Source: Candidatus Gastranaerophilales bacterium (GTDB lineage Bacteria; Cyanobacteriota; Vampirovibrionia; Gastranaerophilales; Gastranaerophilaceae). Taken from it: a DNA stretch of 64,000 bases. Numbering within the stretch: the stretch's first letter is position 1; every line of letters starts with the position of its first letter. This document shows, piece by piece, positions 17,099-25,789 of this stretch. Both the position numbers and the translations under genes were made by a program. The notes below the pieces were generated by a model. That model did no database searches and had not been told where the DNA came from. It worked only from the letters and a program-made list of their open reading frames with translations. Where the stretch lies: positions 1 through 64,000 of the forward strand of contig CAAGHI010000074.1 in NCBI GenBank assembly GCA_900769645.1, in the 5' to 3' direction.

Positions 17099-17497
17099 AT
17101 GTCAATGACAGATCCTATAGCAGATATGCTAACAAGAATCAGAAATGCTAGTATGGTTGCTCACGAAACAGTTTCTATGCCAGCTTCTAAATTGAAAGAA
17201 CAATTAGCTAAGTTGTTGAAAGAAGAAGGTTTCATTTCTGATTACATCGTTAAAGCTGACGGTAAGTTCAATGTTCTTGAAATTACTTTGAAATACGATG
17301 CTAAACACAAACCTATTATCACAAAATTAGAAAGAATTTCTAAACCAGGTTTGAGAAATTACAGTAAAGCTAAAGACCTTCCAAAAGTATTGGGTGGTAT
17401 GGGTATCGCTATTGTTTCTACAAGCAAAGGTCTATTAACAGACAGAAAAGCTCGTAAAGAAAACATCGGTGGCGAAGTTCTTTGCTACGTATATTAG
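17099..17497 (+). CDS. rpsH: Ribosomal protein S8
   Basis: S8 is a primary 16S binder and, in E. coli, the spc-operon repressor. The 132 residues start [20 protein letters not shown] and end with [31 protein letters not shown], the conserved C-terminal block. AAAGGAATAAAATT precedes ATG. Own promoter about 120 bases upstream. The TAG stop is part of a hairpin repeat. Confidence 0.98.
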   Translation: MSMTDPIADMLTRIRNASMVAHETVSMPASKLKEQLAKLLKEEGFISDYIVKADGKFNVLEITLKYDAKHKPIITKLERISKPGLRNYSKAKDLPKVLGGMGIAIVSTSKGLLTDRKARKENIGGEVLCYVY

Positions 17498-17601
17498 GAG
17501 CGTAGCCGCTCCACCCGTAACTTGGGTGTTGAAAGGATTTTTTATATTCTTGACTGCGTAAGTTACGTAGCCGCTCCACCTGCCTATCAGGTGTTGGAAG
17601 C
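17495..17601. repeat. Stop-codon hairpin repeat after rpsH
   Basis: GGAGCG-TAGC-CGCTCC (17497-17512) overlaps the stop, then CACCC-GTAACTT-GGGTG. The unit continues through TATATTCTTGACT to a second CGCTCCACC...GGTG part. About 100 bases are homologous to 18885-18990. Confidence 0.88.
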
Positions 17602-17654
17602 GAAGAAAAGTTAGATGACTTCGTAAAAGAGTGAATATAGCAATGATTTGAACT

Positions 17655-17690
17655 TTTCACTTCTTACTATTCACTTTTCACAAAATCCAA
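17655..17690. repeat. CTTTTCAC repeat in rpsH-rplF spacer
   Basis: AACTTTTCACTTCTTACTATTCACTTTTCAC is the reverse complement of the GTGAAAAGTG module found near the exbD genes and at 5236-5335. Confidence 0.6.
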
Positions 17691-17749
17691 ACGTAATTGG
17701 TAGAAAAGTTTGGAAAAAGTACATAATATACCAAAAGGAGAAAAATAAA

Positions 17750-18289
17750 ATGTCACGTATTGGTAAAAAACCTATCGAAATTCCTAACGGAGTTGAAGTA
17801 AAAATAGATGGACATGTTGTTACAGTTAAAGGACCTAATGGAACTGAAACAGTTACTGTTAGACCTGAAATCGCTGTAAAAATCGAAGATAACCATGTTG
17901 TATTGTCAAAAGTTGGTGAGTCTAGAGAAACTGACGCTTTATTCGGTTTGTTCAGAACTTTGATTGCTAACGCAGTACACGGTGTAACTCACTTGTTCGA
18001 AAAGAAATTGGAAATCCAAGGTGTTGGTTACAGAGCTAGCATGGAAGGTAAAAACCTAAACCTTGCATTGGGTTATTCTCACCCTGTAATTGTTGAGCCA
18101 CCAGAAGGAATTACAATTTCTGTTGAAGCTAACACAAAAATTTCTGTAAAAGGTGCTAACAAGCAAACAGTTGGCGACGTAGCAGCTTTCATCAGATCAA
18201 AAAGACCTCCTGAAGTTTATAAAGGAAAAGGTGTTAGATACGAAGGCGAACACATCAGACGTAAAGCTGGTAAAGCTGGTAAAAAATAA
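17750..18289 (+). CDS. rplF: Ribosomal protein L6
   Basis: L6 sits near the factor-binding site. The start at 17750 gives the standard 179 residues beginning MSRIGKKPIEIPNGVEV, with AAAAGGAGAAAAATAAA upstream. The much longer upstream open frame is spacer sequence. The C-terminal signature RSKRPPEVYKGKGVRYEGEH is intact. A 229-base spacer with fold-backs separates it from rplR. Confidence 0.98.
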   Translation: MSRIGKKPIEIPNGVEVKIDGHVVTVKGPNGTETVTVRPEIAVKIEDNHVVLSKVGESRETDALFGLFRTLIANAVHGVTHLFEKKLEIQGVGYRASMEGKNLNLALGYSHPVIVEPPEGITISVEANTKISVKGANKQTVGDVAAFIRSKRPPEVYKGKGVRYEGEHIRRKAGKAGKK

Positions 18290-18518
18290 GATAGGTGTAG
18301 GTGACGCTGAGGAACCTTGCGTTTATCTTATACCGAAGTTGATTCGGTATCTTTTGAAAATTGTATCTTGCCAAAAGTTTTTAATGGTAACATTTGAAAC
18401 TTTATGTCCACCCCTTGTGGGAGGACCGAAATCTTTGATTTCGAGGTGGGGTATGATATAGATAGAATTACATGCGGAGGGTGCAAAGCCCGTTAAAGCA
18501 GTAAGAAAGGAAAATAAA
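18290..18518. other. rplF-rplR spacer with hairpins
   Basis: Contains TACCGAA-GTTGA-TTCGGTA followed by TCTTTTG, a weak terminator-like stem, and CCACCCC...GGGGTGG-type arms enclosing CGAAATC-TTT-GATTTCG. GAAAGGAAAA just before rplR is its ribosome site. No reading frame of interest. Confidence 0.45.
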
Positions 18519-18887
18519 ATGATTAAACAAGAAATTAGAAAACCAAAAGTACAAAAAAGACATAAGTCAATCAGGGTTAAATTGGCTGGAACTGCTGAAT
18601 TCCCTAGATTAGCTGTTTACAGAAGTACAAAACACATCTATGCTCAATTGATTGATGATGACAATCATGTAACTTTGGCATCAGCATCTTCAAACGACAA
18701 AGAATTGAAAGAAAAATTGGCTCACGGTGGAAACATCGAAGCTGCAAAACTTGTTGGTGAAGAAATTGCTAAAAAAGCAAAAGTTAAAGGCATTGAATGT
18801 GTAGTATTTGACCGTGGAGGTTTCTTATATCATGGTCGTGTTGCAGCCTTGGCTGATGCAGCTAGAGAAGCTGGCTTAATGTTCTAG
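18519..18887 (+). CDS. rplR: Ribosomal protein L18
   Basis: L18 binds 5S rRNA with L5 and L25. The 122 residues show [39 protein letters not shown] and the [24 protein letters not shown] end. It is the last ribosomal gene of the cluster: rpsE, rpmD, rplO and secY, which usually follow, are absent, and a terminator and an opposite-strand gene come next. Its stop TAG is in a hairpin repeat. Confidence 0.98.
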   Translation: MIKQEIRKPKVQKRHKSIRVKLAGTAEFPRLAVYRSTKHIYAQLIDDDNHVTLASASSNDKELKEKLAHGGNIEAAKLVGEEIAKKAKVKGIECVVFDRGGFLYHGRVAALADAAREAGLMF

Positions 18888-18990
18888 GAGCGTAGCCGCT
18901 CCACCCGTAACTTGGGAGTTGAAAGAATTTTTAATATTCTTGACTTCGTAAGTTGCGTAGACGCTTTACCAGCCCATCAGGTGTTGGTGA
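18885..18990. repeat. Stop-codon hairpin repeat after rplR
   Basis: Near-copy of 17495-17601: GGAGCG-TAGC-CGCTCC (18887-18902) overlapping TAG, then CACCCGTAACTTGGG and a second degenerate half. Divergence is scattered, so the copies are not very recent. Confidence 0.85.
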
Positions 18991-19005
18991 GATGTACAAA
19001 AGCTT

Positions 19006-19037
19006 AAAAGAACCGTCATTCTGGCGGTTCTTTTTTT
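19006..19037 (+). terminator. Terminator ending the ribosomal cluster
   Basis: AAAAGAACCG pairs with CGGTTCTTTT across a nine-base loop and ends in eight T. It marks the end of the S10/spc-type cluster right after rplR. Confidence 0.92.
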
Positions 19038-19108
19038 ATTCCTGAGTCATGTTCTCGTCAATAGGTTAAGGCTGGAAATTCTGCGTTATTCTGATAATAA
19101 TAGTATAC

Positions 19109-20176
19109 TTATTTCACGCAAAGTTCACAACACATTTGACAAGCTCCAAAGACCTTTGCGGCGTGTAGGTTTTTGCGGAAACATCTGTAATGCGGAAGGT
19201 TAAAAACTTCCTTAATCGACATATCTCGAACATTCCCGATTTTTTGCGAAAGGCACGGATAAACATCGCCTTGTGGGTTAATCATCATGTTTGAATATGG
19301 GTACATACAAGGTTTGTAAATCTCTGCAACAGGTTTGTCGGCAGGTGTGTTAAAGAATTCTTCGATCTTTGCAAGTGGATTTTGTGAGTATTCAAATTTT
19401 GGTGAAAATCTGATTTTTACATTAGAATGCTTGCTCAATGAGTCCAATTCTTTGTAAACCTCTTTGAAATGTTCCATATCAAAATATTTTTCTATCGGAT
19501 AATTTGCGTTGAATTCCGGCACAAAGCTATCAAATAGCACAGAATTTTGTTTTAAATTATTGTTGCGCAAAAACGAAATTGAAAGGAAGTTGAACTTTTT
19601 CTCGTCGCACATTTTGTAAAGTTTGACTAAATCATCAAGATTATTTTCTAAAACAATAGTCTTAATATCAATCATAGGGCGCTTTTTACGGGAATTCATG
19701 TTGTCAAAATTATCCATAATTTTGTCCCAAATTCCGTCTTTGCCACGGTTAAGGTCGTGGTTTTGTCCAAAACCGTCGAGTGATACTGATAAAAGCATCA
19801 TTTTGCTTTTAATAAAAGCGTCAATAATTTCATCGTTTATCAAAATCCCATTTGAAACAACGTTAAGTTTTCCGTAAGTTTTTTTTGCCGTGTGCATTAA
19901 AATATCAACGAAATCCTTTCTGATAAGCGGTTCTCCGCCGACAAGCGTTACAAAAGAATACCAAGGGATTTGGTCAATAATCTTAAACCATTCATCAGTT
20001 GAAAGTTCGTCTTTTTTTCTGTCGTCGCCGACATAGCAGTATGGGCAATTCAAGTTGCAGCGGTAAGTCAGCTCAAAAAAGTAACGTAATGGCATTGGTG
20101 CAAGTCCGCTTCTGTCGTTGTATGCAGGCAATGCGTATAAATTTCTGCCTAAGTCAAATAAGTTTGATAAATTCAT
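19109..20176 (-). CDS. Radical SAM/SPASM-domain protein
   Basis: A radical S-adenosylmethionine enzyme. From the chosen start (20176) the CX3CX2C cluster motif is at Cys40, Cys44 and Cys47 (YRCNLNCPYCYVG), followed by VTLVGGEPLIRKDF. The C-terminal part has a SPASM-type set of cysteines (CMYPY, YPCLSQKIGN, CQMCCELC) for extra iron-sulfur clusters. Such proteins modify peptides or mature enzymes; no candidate peptide lies next to it. A GTG three codons upstream overlaps the ribosome site and is not used. Substrate is unknown. Confidence 0.88.
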   Translation of the reverse strand: MNLSNLFDLGRNLYALPAYNDRSGLAPMPLRYFFELTYRCNLNCPYCYVGDDRKKDELSTDEWFKIIDQIPWYSFVTLVGGEPLIRKDFVDILMHTAKKTYGKLNVVSNGILINDEIIDAFIKSKMMLLSVSLDGFGQNHDLNRGKDGIWDKIMDNFDNMNSRKKRPMIDIKTIVLENNLDDLVKLYKMCDEKKFNFLSISFLRNNNLKQNSVLFDSFVPEFNANYPIEKYFDMEHFKEVYKELDSLSKHSNVKIRFSPKFEYSQNPLAKIEEFFNTPADKPVAEIYKPCMYPYSNMMINPQGDVYPCLSQKIGNVRDMSIKEVFNLPHYRCFRKNLHAAKVFGACQMCCELCVK

Positions 20177-20236
20177 TTTTCTCACTTTCTTGAACTGTTT
20201 TATAACTTGAATTTGAGCTTTAAATTGTTGCCCGAG

Positions 20237-21037
20237 TTAGCCCCCGATAAGGATTAAGCTAACCCAAATTACTAAAATTCCTGATAGAATTCCGACGATA
20301 GATTGGTGCCAGTCGCCATATTCTTTTGCAAGCGGTAGCAAGGTATCAAATGAAATGTAAATCATAATCCCTGCAACGGCTGCCATCAATGCGCCAACCA
20401 AAACTTGTGGCAAGAACAAGCCAAAAATAAACATTCCGACAAGCGCTCCGATAGGTTCTGTAATCCCTGAAAGTGCTGCATATAGCATTGCGTAGCGCTT
20501 TTTGCCGGTTACGTGGTACATTGGTAAAGCTACTGCGATACCTTCCGGAATATTATGGATTGCGATTGCAAGCCCGACAGACAGACCCAAAGTGATGTTT
20601 TGGGTTGTTGTGAAAAATGTTGCCATACCTTCCGGAAAATTGTGGACGCAAATTGCGATTGCGGTAAAAATTCCGGCTCTTTTTATGCGGTAATTTCTAT
20701 GTGCAGGTCCGTCTGGGTGCAAAACATCTTCTGTATCAATGTGATCAGGCAAAAAGTAGTCGATTAAAATTGCGACAATCAAGCCTACGACAAATCCTGC
20801 AAGAGTCAACCATTCGTGAGTTGTCGGAAAGTGTTGAGCCAAAAGCTTTCCAGCTTCCGGCAACATATCCATAAAGGATACAAACACCATTACGCCGGCT
20901 GAAAATCCAAGTCCGACAGATAGTGCTTTTAAGTTATCTTTTTTTACAATAAATGCAATACCGCCACCGATTGCAGTTGATAGTCCTGCAAATAGGGTTA
21001 TTAGCATTGCTGGGGCAAAATTATTTGGTATAATCAT
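20237..21037 (-). CDS. ZIP-family divalent metal transporter
   Basis: A 266-residue inner-membrane protein of the ZIP family (ZupT-like), which brings zinc or other divalent metals into the cytosol. About eight membrane helices are visible. Helix IV carries HNFPEGMA and helix V HNIPEGIAVALP, the paired metal-binding motifs. A His/Asp-rich loop (LPDHIDTEDVLHPDGPAH) lies between helices III and IV. GAAAGGAATTAG precedes ATG. Not obviously linked to the neighbouring radical SAM gene. Confidence 0.92.
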   Translation of the reverse strand: MIIPNNFAPAMLITLFAGLSTAIGGGIAFIVKKDNLKALSVGLGFSAGVMVFVSFMDMLPEAGKLLAQHFPTTHEWLTLAGFVVGLIVAILIDYFLPDHIDTEDVLHPDGPAHRNYRIKRAGIFTAIAICVHNFPEGMATFFTTTQNITLGLSVGLAIAIHNIPEGIAVALPMYHVTGKKRYAMLYAALSGITEPIGALVGMFIFGLFLPQVLVGALMAAVAGIMIYISFDTLLPLAKEYGDWHQSIVGILSGILVIWVSLILIGG

Positions 21038-21116
21038 TAATTTCTAATTCCTTTCAAAAATTATAATAGCATAAAAATTTTCATTCCTACATTATTATTT
21101 GATGTTTTTGTGCTAA

Positions 21117-22169
<1,053 letters not shown>

Positions 22170-22362
22170 GTCAGCTAAGTGGCTAGGAAACGGTAGGTCG
22201 GATTTACTAATCCGACAAAATACCGGAAGATGCAAAGAGGCATAGATGCTAAGATGCAAAGCCTGTTACCGAAAGGAAGAATAGTAGGTTGGGCTTAGCC
22301 CAACATCAAAAATCTAAACCTTAAAGAACAAAAGAAATGTAGGTCAGGAATTGCCTGACGCA
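22170..22362. repeat. Repeat cluster after ilvC: AGCTAAG module and three covarying hairpins
   Basis: Directly after the stop come an AGCTAAGTGGCTAGG module and GTCGGATT-TACT-AATCCGAC (22197-22216). A GATGCAAAGAGGCATAGATGC segment follows, then GTTGGGC-TTA-GCCCAAC (22288-22304) and GTCAGG-AATTG-CCTGAC (22343-22359). All three hairpins follow GTAGGT with different arms. Confidence 0.85.
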
Positions 22363-22391
22363 AGGAAAGCAGTAAAAACAAGGAAACAAAC

Positions 22392-23231
22392 ATGTACAGC
22401 ACAGATGTAGATTACGAAATAGTATTATTTTCAATTGGCGACACAAAAGCCGGTACAAAGATGGGAAAACTTCAACTTAAAAATCTTGAAGATAACACAA
22501 CTTTGAACTGTATTTTGTGGGAAGAAACCCTAAACCGCTTTGACAGCAAGGTTTTTAGAATTGGGAACATTGTTCGAATTGTTTCTGCAAGTTTTAACGA
22601 ACGTTATAACAATTGCCTTGTGTCGGCTTTGTCGGTTGTGAAGGAGGCAAAAACAGGGCTTGATGAGGCTGAGCGCGAAAAAGTTTATGCTGAACTTGTT
22701 GCATATATCGACTCAATTAAGGACGAAAAATTGAATGCGTTTTTGGCGCAGTATTTTGCGGAGCACAAAGACAAAATCAAAGTTTCTCCGGCGGCGAAAA
22801 TGATGCACCACAACTACATTGGCGGACTTATGGTGCATACGCTTGAATGTTTGAGATATGCAGAAACCAATATTGAGCTTTCAGATTACAAATTCAACCG
22901 TGACAACATAATGGCAGCTTGTATGTTACATGATATCGGAAAAATTTACGAATACACAATTGATGTTGAAAACGGCACAATTGATTATGATGAAAACTTC
23001 CGCAAAGAATGGCTAACTCACTCTCAATACGGGTTTTCAATTTGTATGACAAATGGGTTTAAGGAAGTTGCTAAAATGATTGCAGCTCATCACGGCAGAA
23101 GCGACTGGGGTGCAATTATTGACTTGGATCAAAAGGATTTGGAGCCGGAACTTTATTTTATCCATATTGTGGATAATTTGTCGGCAAAATTCGGAAAAAT
23201 CAGTGTACATCTTTTGGAAAAAGGAGTGTAA
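22392..23231 (+). CDS. HD-domain 3'-5' exoribonuclease YhaM-like
   Basis: YhaM-type enzymes degrade single-stranded RNA or DNA from the 3' end. The 279 residues have an N-terminal OB-fold (about 1-90, with TTLNCILWEETLNRFDSKVF), then an HD phosphohydrolase domain: MMHHNYIGGLMVHTLEC, AACMLHDIGKIYEY with the metal HD pair, and MIAAHHGRSDWG. It is somewhat shorter than B. subtilis YhaM. It starts a four-gene set with two kinases and an exported deaminase; the next start lies four bases after its stop. Confidence 0.88.
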   Translation: MYSTDVDYEIVLFSIGDTKAGTKMGKLQLKNLEDNTTLNCILWEETLNRFDSKVFRIGNIVRIVSASFNERYNNCLVSALSVVKEAKTGLDEAEREKVYAELVAYIDSIKDEKLNAFLAQYFAEHKDKIKVSPAAKMMHHNYIGGLMVHTLECLRYAETNIELSDYKFNRDNIMAACMLHDIGKIYEYTIDVENGTIDYDENFRKEWLTHSQYGFSICMTNGFKEVAKMIAAHHGRSDWGAIIDLDQKDLEPELYFIHIVDNLSAKFGKISVHLLEKGV

Positions 23232-23234
23232 AAA

Positions 23235-23909
23235 TTGTCTAAACTTACGACAGAACACAATTACAGCGGAACTTTAATTTGCGTTGAAGGGATTGACGGA
23301 TCTGGAAAATCTACTCAACTTGCACTTTTGAGGGACTGGTTGAAATCAATTGGGCAAGATGTAATTTTTACTGAGTGGAATTCTTCGGAATTAATCAGTC
23401 AGACTACAAAGTTGGCAAAGAAGAAAAATATGTTGTCTCCACGCACATTTTCGCTATTGCATGCTGTTGATTTTGCAGATAGGTTGAAACAGGTTATTGC
23501 ACCTGCTTTGAAAGCCGGTTTTATCGTTTTGGCTGATAGGTACGCCTACACCGCTTTTGCTAGAGATGTGGCACGTGGAGTTGATCCAAATTGGGTTCGG
23601 AATGTTTATAGTTTTGCAATAAAACCTGATTTGGCAATATATTTTGACATTGACCCGAAAGATTCTATGGCAAGAATTTGTGCAAACCGTGCTCCAAAAT
23701 TCTACGAGGCAGGCATGGATTTGAAATTGAGTAACGATCCTTACGAAAGCTATATGATTTTTCAGGGGCGTGTTGTTAAAGAATACAAGCAAATGGTCGA
23801 CGAATTCGGACTTGTAGAGCTTGATGCGATGGATTCAATTCACTCAAAACAGGTTAGAATTAGAGAAATGCTGAAAGAGGTTTTGGCTCAAAAAGGAGTA
23901 AACTTATAA
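23235..23909 (+). CDS. Thymidylate-kinase-like protein (first of a pair)
   Basis: A 224-residue P-loop kinase of the dTMP kinase fold: EGIDGSGKSTQLALL is the Walker A loop and LADRYAYTAFARDVARGVD replaces the DRY-S-AYQ segment of classical Tmk. That change is in the nucleotide-monophosphate site, so the substrate may not be dTMP. TTG at 23235 is the start, with AAGGAG nine bases upstream. Its stop overlaps the next start. The following gene is a close paralogue. Confidence 0.82.
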   Translation: MSKLTTEHNYSGTLICVEGIDGSGKSTQLALLRDWLKSIGQDVIFTEWNSSELISQTTKLAKKKNMLSPRTFSLLHAVDFADRLKQVIAPALKAGFIVLADRYAYTAFARDVARGVDPNWVRNVYSFAIKPDLAIYFDIDPKDSMARICANRAPKFYEAGMDLKLSNDPYESYMIFQGRVVKEYKQMVDEFGLVELDAMDSIHSKQVRIREMLKEVLAQKGVNL

Positions 23910-24580
23910 TGGGACAATTCAAGACAAAACACGGATATGAAGGTTTACTTGTGGTAATTGAAGGTACAGACGGCTCAGGAAAGTCTACCCAATTGGAGCT
24001 TTTGAAGAAATCAATTCAGGCAAAATCTTATGGTGTAATGGTTTCCGAGTGGAAAACTTCAAGACTTATTGCCGGAGTGATTGATGATGCAAAAGAGCGA
24101 AACTTGCTAAATGCAACGACATATAGCCTTTTGTATGCCGCAGATTTTGCAGATAGGTTGGAAAACCAGATTATTCCTGCTTTGAAATCGGGATTTATTG
24201 TGCTTTTGGACAGGTATTATTATACTGCACTTGCACGAGATGTTGTTCGAGGTCAAGATATTGAGTGGGTTAAAAACCTTTATGATTACGCACCAGAGCC
24301 TGATTTGGTGTTCTATCTTGATATGCCGGTTGATGTTTTGTTGAAAAGAATTATTGGAACTACAGGTTTGAATTACTACGAAAGTGGGCGTGATGTCGGG
24401 TTCTCTACAGATTTCTACAAAAGTTTTGAGATTTATCAGAACAAATGTCTTGAACAGTATGACAAAATGAAATCTGAGTATAATTTTATCAGTATTGATG
24501 GAACAAAATCGGTTAATGAAATTCATACGATTATGAATAACGAGGTTCAAAATATTTTGGATTCTGGTGTGCTTTATTAG
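23909..24580 (+). CDS. Thymidylate-kinase-like protein (second of a pair)
   Basis: A 223-residue paralogue of the previous gene with EGTDGSGKSTQLELLKKSIQ and LLDRYYYTALARDVVRGQD. Both share a YESG/YEAG-M/RD-L-D/FSTDFYKS-type lid region. ATG overlaps the preceding stop by one base, so the two are translationally coupled and may act as a heterodimer, as Tmk proteins are dimers. It is 15 bases ahead of the exported deaminase gene. Whether either is the true essential Tmk cannot be told from this window. Confidence 0.82.
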   Translation: MGQFKTKHGYEGLLVVIEGTDGSGKSTQLELLKKSIQAKSYGVMVSEWKTSRLIAGVIDDAKERNLLNATTYSLLYAADFADRLENQIIPALKSGFIVLLDRYYYTALARDVVRGQDIEWVKNLYDYAPEPDLVFYLDMPVDVLLKRIIGTTGLNYYESGRDVGFSTDFYKSFEIYQNKCLEQYDKMKSEYNFISIDGTKSVNEIHTIMNNEVQNILDSGVLY

Positions 24581-24595
24581 AATTTGAGGGAAAAT

Positions 24596-25654
24596 ATGAG
24601 GAAAATAATTATTTCAGCACTGTTGCTAATGCTTTCTACTACTGCTGTTTGGGCAGGTGAGATGTATTCTGTTCGAGATTTGCGCAAGATGAATATTGAG
24701 GCAAATTCCCCGATTAGCAAGACTGATTTTGAGAATGCCAAGAAAATTATGCGATATGTTTATCAAAAAACTGCGGAAGGCGTGCAAAATGGTAAAGGTC
24801 CTTTTTATGCTGAAATTTATGATGATAACGGTAATTTGGTTGTGTCATCTTCAAATAGCGTTGTGGAAGACCAGTGCGCACTTTATCATGCGGAAGTTAA
24901 TACACTTCGAAAAGCTTATGAAAAGTACAAACAGTACGACTTGGCACCTAAAAATCTTTCGATTTATGTGAATGCAGAGCCTTGCATAATGTGTGCCGGA
25001 GCAATTATGTGGTCAGGTGTTAAGACTATATATTTTGGAGTTCAGTCAAAAGATGTTGAGCGCATTACAGGGTTTGACGAAGGTTACAAGCCAAATTGGA
25101 TTAAGGAATTTAAAAAACGTGGAATTACGGTTTATGGAAACATTGAAAAAGCAGCAGGTGAAAAGGTTTTAGAGGATTATGTAAATGGCGGGCATGAGAT
25201 TTATAAGCCTACTCGTGATGAGCATGAAAAACTTATTGGAATGCCAAATCCTTGGACAGATTGCGGAAATGATTTCAAATGTGGAAAAAATGTTGCAGGG
25301 TTTGATTTTCCGTTGAGTCTTTCAAACTATTCTATCCGTGCGATGAAAGGAATGTTTGAGATAACTTATCCGCTAGATGAAACTCGAAATGTGACAGTCC
25401 GCAAGGGTTTTGATGAATCGAATAATGGTGATAATAGCGGAGATTACAATAAATATACCCAAAATGGTGTTTATACTTTGAAAAATGGTGTGGATATAAA
25501 TATTCGTGGAGATAAAGATAAAATTTATGTAATGTATTTTATGGCTGAATCGGGCGTATATTCTGCAAGATGCGAACAGGGTATGAGCAAGAAGGAAGTC
25601 GAAGGCGTATTTGACGTTATTCGTGAAGCCGAAGAGGCACGTGGATTGGAGTAA
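24596..25654 (+). CDS. Exported cytidine/guanine-deaminase-fold protein
   Basis: A 352-residue protein with a signal peptide (about 1-20, ending VWA) and a zinc-dependent deaminase domain. The zinc motif is HAE at 98-100 and PCIMC at 129-133, as in guanine and tRNA-adenosine deaminases. YFGVQSKDVERITGFDEG follows. A C-terminal beta-rich domain (about 225-352) has two cysteines near 222-229 and contains YVMYFMAESGVYSARC. GAGGGAAAAT precedes ATG 24596; a TTG four codons earlier is less likely. Export of a deaminase is unusual; it could salvage extracellular nucleobases or act on other cells. It ends the kinase set. Confidence 0.8.
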   Translation: MRKIIISALLLMLSTTAVWAGEMYSVRDLRKMNIEANSPISKTDFENAKKIMRYVYQKTAEGVQNGKGPFYAEIYDDNGNLVVSSSNSVVEDQCALYHAEVNTLRKAYEKYKQYDLAPKNLSIYVNAEPCIMCAGAIMWSGVKTIYFGVQSKDVERITGFDEGYKPNWIKEFKKRGITVYGNIEKAAGEKVLEDYVNGGHEIYKPTRDEHEKLIGMPNPWTDCGNDFKCGKNVAGFDFPLSLSNYSIRAMKGMFEITYPLDETRNVTVRKGFDESNNGDNSGDYNKYTQNGVYTLKNGVDINIRGDKDKIYVMYFMAESGVYSARCEQGMSKKEVEGVFDVIREAEEARGLE

Positions 25655-25720
25655 AGCAGCTAAGCAGCTAGGAAGCGAGGCAGCTAAGTGTAACTGTCAC
25701 TCCGGACTATGATCCGGAGT
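25655..25720. repeat. AGCAGCTAAG module and ACTCCGGA hairpin
   Basis: The deaminase stop runs directly into AGCAGCTAAGCAGCTAGG and GAAGCGAGGCAGCTAAG. Then comes the hairpin ACTCCGGA-CTATGA-TCCGGAGT (25699-25720). The same pair of modules recurs elsewhere in the window. Confidence 0.85.
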
Positions 25721-25756
25721 CTGTTTTATTTTATTTTTTTGCATCACAATCAGAGC

Positions 25757-25783
25757 TTGAATTTTTTCAGAATTTTTTATAAT
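25757..25783 (+). promoter_or_regulatory. Promoter upstream of the structured RNA
   Basis: A perfect TATAAT (25778-25783) with TTGAAT 15 bases upstream (25757-25762). Initiation would be near 25790. The short spacer lowers confidence in the -35 box. Confidence 0.6.
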
Positions 25784-25789
25784 ATATTG

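Noticed and set aside
17648..17749. 34-residue extension of L6
   Set aside because: The upstream part is spacer repeat sequence; L6 starts at MSRIGKKPI with AAAGGAG before it.
22392..25654. A known anti-phage defence operon
   Set aside because: The nuclease, kinase and deaminase domains are suggestive, but no recognised defence gene set, toxin-immunity pair or mobile-element context is present. Kept only as a hypothesis.
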